Below are positions 5,733 to 7,483 of a stretch of DNA of 7,483 nucleotides, piece after piece (positions within the stretch are counted from its first letter, which is position 1; the number at the start of each line of letters is the position of its first letter). Origin of the DNA: Clostridiales bacterium (lineage in GTDB: Bacteria; Bacillota; Clostridia; Christensenellales; Borkfalkiaceae); the NCBI GenBank assembly GCA_015069525.1, contig SVIK01000069.1, positions 1 to 7,483 of the forward strand, in the 5' to 3' direction. The notes beneath the pieces were generated by a model. The model searched no databases and had not been told where the DNA came from. It was given only the letters and a program-made list of their open reading frames with translations. The position numbers and the translations under genes are program-made.

Positions 5733-6182
5733 ACAGGTAAAAATAGAGAAAATTACAATAAAAACTACATTGCATACGTGCATTCGTTCGACCCGCCCAC
5801 ACAGCACTTTAAAAACTGCTTCCGCGCATACCTGGTGGGGGGATTTATTTGTTGTATCGGGCAATTTTTGCGATATATTTTAGAATTTGCATTTGGATTA
5901 CAAGGGGACGTGCTTGCAGGCACGGTAAGCGTTATCCTGATTTTTTTAGGCACGCTTTTGACGGGGCTTGGCGTATATGACAGGATAGGCAAAAACGCAG
6001 GGGCGGGGTCGATAGTCCCTATCACGGGTTTTGCCAATTCCGTAGCGTCGCCCGCAATAGAATTCAAGACGGAAGGCATGATATACGGCATGGCGGCAAA
6101 GATGTTTATCGTCGCAGGGCCGATTATCGTCTTTGGCGTGCTTGCAGGCACGGCGGTGGGCATTATTTATCTTTTTTTATAA
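5730..6182 (+). CDS. spoVAC: Stage V sporulation protein AC (SpoVAC)
   Basis: This 150-residue membrane protein has the SpoVAC hallmarks: KNCFRAYLVGG (residues 28-38), CCIGQ (41-45), LTGLGVYDRIG (77-87), then GAGSIVPITGFANSVASPA (91-109) and EFKTEG (111-116). Hydrophobic segments lie at about 33-54, 62-82, 95-108 and 124-149. In Bacillus and Clostridium SpoVAC is part of the inner-membrane channel that loads dipicolinic acid into the forespore and releases it at germination; B. subtilis SpoVAC behaves as a mechanosensitive channel. The paralogue SpoVAE lacks the GVYDRIG-to-EFKTEG arrangement, so AC is the better call. Translation is taken from TTG at 5730. The gene is usually followed by spoVAD and spoVAEb; here an unrelated secreted protein follows after 169 nt, so it is a lone copy in this window. 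Regulation may involve SigG (see 5584-5612). Confidence 0.92.
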   Translation: MTGKNRENYNKNYIAYVHSFDPPTQHFKNCFRAYLVGGFICCIGQFLRYILEFAFGLQGDVLAGTVSVILIFLGTLLTGLGVYDRIGKNAGAGSIVPITGFANSVASPAIEFKTEGMIYGMAAKMFIVAGPIIVFGVLAGTAVGIIYLFL

Positions 6183-6253
6183 ACTAACCTTTTTAAATAT
6201 ATAAAATAATGTGCAAAGTTGAAAAAAATCAAACACATTGTAAAATATCGTTA

Positions 6254-6282
6254 TTTACACGCTTGCATAAAAGGAGTAAAAT
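6254..6282 (+). promoter_or_regulatory. Candidate SigA-type promoter for the secreted-protein gene
   Basis: TTTACA (6254-6259) and TAAAAT (6277-6282) are five-of-six matches to the -35 and -10 elements with an ideal 17-nt spacer, placing transcription start near 6289. The 60-nt leader would then carry the AAGGAG ribosome binding site of the next gene. A second, weaker pair, TTGAAA (6219-6224) and TAAAAT (6241-6246) with 16 nt between, lies just upstream. The 169-nt gap 6183-6351 is very AT-rich, so false matches are easy. No good terminator for spoVAC was seen in it. Confidence 0.4.
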
Positions 6283-6351
6283 GTATACTGTGAAATTATA
6301 ATTTTTTTTCGATTTTTGCATTTACGAAAAGAGAAAAAAGGAGATAATGCT

Positions 6352-7483
6352 ATGAGAAAATGGAGAAAAGCATTAACCTGTGGTTTGCTTGGTACGCTAG
6401 CCGTATGTTTATCTACGGTAGCTTTTGCCATGCAACCTCAACCCGTGCAAGCGCTTCAACAAGGCGTGCAAACGACTATATCGGGAGAATCGTCCTACTG
6501 GCAAGAAACGAAGGGCTTTTTCCACATGCCGTCCAATTCGTTGAGTTATGTAAATACCGCGCAGATGGTTGACGTGACGGGAGACGGATACGGCGACGGA
6601 TATATGTCTACGGCGACGTCGCAAAAGCTTGACGGAAACACCCAAATCGATATTTCGATGAAAGGCTATTTTACGGGCGATGCAGGTACGGGTTATTGGG
6701 GATACAACTGGATTATCTTCCAAAACACAACGGAAATGTATACGGGCACTGCTTCTTCGATAAGAACGGCATCCAATTGGACGCCTTTCCGATTGCGCGT
6801 AGACGAATCTCCTTCAAATTCCGTAGGGAACTGGTTTGCGCTCGTATTTGGCAAAACGGAAAATGCCGTTAACTTATACGAGTGCAATAGCGGTGAAGTG
6901 AAGAAAATACATACTCTTTATCAATCGTCTGGCGAGGAGGACGCAGTAAAAGCACACTCTATCCATGCCAAAACGACGGATATTTCCATTAAGACAAGCG
7001 ATTCGGCTACGGGTGTCACGGTGGATATTACTTACACGGTAGGTGGCAATACGTACACCTATAAACATTCTAGCGACAATAACGCACTTTTGGGTGAACA
7101 AACGCTTACGCTCGGCTATCACGGCGGTGTGCAATGCACGACGGAAAACGGCGCGTATACCCAAGGTACGTTTTCGTACGACGTAAAAGTGACGACGTCG
7201 CAATCTGCAATGACGTATGAAAGCTATAACGGCTTACAAGGATACACGCAAGCGACGGGCGAAGGGGAATGGGTGTCCACCACAAACCTTTCCACCAACG
7301 CTACGGGGGATTTGATTACGGTGTCCGCACCTTCTCGTCCTACGGGCACTTCGGACGTGTTCTCTTCCTATGCGGAAACGAAGCAAGTGGGGGGCAACTC
7401 CACGTTGGATTTGACGATAAACGGGACGATTCAACGCGACCCTAACTGGGCGGAAAGCGTAGGGCTTTGGGCGTACGATTGGA
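6352..7483 (+). CDS. Large secreted protein with tandem domain repeats, 3'-truncated by window edge
   Basis: The frame from the ATG at 6352 stays open through the last base, giving 377 complete codons. AAGGAG at 6338-6343, 8 nt upstream, supports the start. A signal peptide is clear: MRKWRK, then a hydrophobic core (residues 7-23) and a probable cleavage after AFA (24-26). The mature part is rich in Thr, Ser, Gly, Tyr and Trp with few charges, and reads as beta-strand-rich. A Gly/Asp cluster, TGDGYGDGY (76-84), could bind a metal. Residues 45-120 and 303-377 are diverged copies of one unit (conserved GE-x-W, A-x-T and G-N-x-x-x-D positions, and a terminal W-x-Y-[ND]-W), so repeats of about 257 residues are stacked in tandem. 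The layout suggests a cell-surface or released binding protein, perhaps a jelly-roll or lectin-like fold. That is inference and I do not recognise a family. The size, C-terminus and any cell-wall anchor are outside the window. Confidence 0.85.
   Translation, partial: MRKWRKALTCGLLGTLAVCLSTVAFAMQPQPVQALQQGVQTTISGESSYWQETKGFFHMPSNSLSYVNTAQMVDVTGDGYGDGYMSTATSQKLDGNTQIDISMKGYFTGDAGTGYWGYNWIIFQNTTEMYTGTASSIRTASNWTPFRLRVDESPSNSVGNWFALVFGKTENAVNLYECNSGEVKKIHTLYQSSGEEDAVKAHSIHAKTTDISIKTSDSATGVTVDITYTVGGNTYTYKHSSDNNALLGEQTLTLGYHGGVQCTTENGAYTQGTFSYDVKVTTSQSAMTYESYNGLQGYTQATGEGEWVSTTNLSTNATGDLITVSAPSRPTGTSDVFSSYAETKQVGGNSTLDLTINGTIQRDPNWAESVGLWAYDW
6484..7482 (+). repeat. Protein-level tandem duplication inside the secreted protein
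   Basis: The first copy's opening (residues 45-120, bases 6484-6711) aligns with residues 303-377 (bases 7258-7482). W50 matches W307 and W120 matches W377, both at an offset of exactly 257. Between them A88, G95-N96 and D100 match A341, G348-N349 and D353 at offset 253, so small indels are present. Identity is low and not obvious at DNA level, indicating an old duplication. The second copy is cut by the window edge. Confidence 0.6.

Noticed and set aside
6270..6296. SigH-type promoter (AAAGGAGTA followed by GAAAT-like -10) before the secreted-protein gene
   Set aside because: The spacer is about 10 nt instead of 11-12 and both boxes have mismatches; AAAGGAG is better explained as a ribosome-binding-like sequence.
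6293..6330. Palindrome AAATTATAATTT with a T run as a spoVAC terminator
   Set aside because: The stem is purely A/T and lies over 100 nt after the gene, between the candidate promoter and the next ribosome binding site, so stable termination is unlikely.
6352..6411. Lipoprotein signal (Cys at residue 19 after Leu-Ala-Val) in the secreted protein
   Set aside because: Val at the -1 position is not a proper lipobox, and a standard signal-peptidase-I site (Ala-Phe-Ala) follows at residues 24-26.
6409..7434. Arg/His-rich - strand frames opposite the secreted-protein gene
   Set aside because: They are shadows of the open + strand frame from 6352, which has a signal peptide and a ribosome binding site.

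Overview
The window looks like a chromosomal segment from a Gram-positive, low-to-medium-GC bacterium of the Bacillota, most likely a Clostridia-type lineage. The evidence is strong AAGGAG-type ribosome binding sites before nearly every gene, a SigH-type sigma factor, a SpoVAC homologue, and a dnaX-ybaB-recR cluster. The species cannot be named from the sequence. The presence of sigH and spoVAC suggests a sporulating ancestor or an organism that still sporulates, but two genes do not prove sporulation.

Bases 1-3911 (+ strand) form a tight housekeeping block: the 3' part of an rlmB-type 23S rRNA 2'-O-methyltransferase, sigH, dnaX (clamp-loader tau/gamma), ybaB (nucleoid-associated protein) and recR (recombination mediator). 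Gaps between the first three genes are 13 and 3 nt, so they are probably co-transcribed. dnaX-ybaB-recR is a classic replication/repair cluster. Here it is attached directly behind rlmB-sigH, which in Bacillus belongs to a different neighbourhood. recR is set off by a 108-nt gap holding a small hairpin and a promoter-like pair, so it may also be transcribed alone.

Bases 3910-3990 hold two back-to-back terminator hairpins separating recR from a convergent gene. That gene (3990-5486, - strand) encodes an unrecognised 498-residue membrane protein: an N-terminal membrane segment, a roughly 280-residue extracytoplasmic acidic domain with an EF-hand-like segment, three further membrane segments and a basic-then-acidic tail. 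It has a strong SigA-type promoter at 5521-5550.

Bases 5487-5729 are a divergent intergenic region. Toward the right it carries a SigG-like promoter candidate, a 12-bp direct repeat with a hairpin and a doubtful 31-codon ORF. It leads into spoVAC (5730-6182, TTG start), a component of the dipicolinate channel of spores. spoVAC stands alone here: neither spoVAD nor spoVAE follows.

Bases 6183-6351 are AT-rich and carry a plausible promoter. From 6352 to the right edge a reading frame stays open and encodes the first 377 residues of a secreted protein, with a clear signal peptide and two diverged copies of a domain about 257 residues apart. I do not recognise its family. No RNA genes, CRISPR arrays, insertion sequences or attachment sites were seen.
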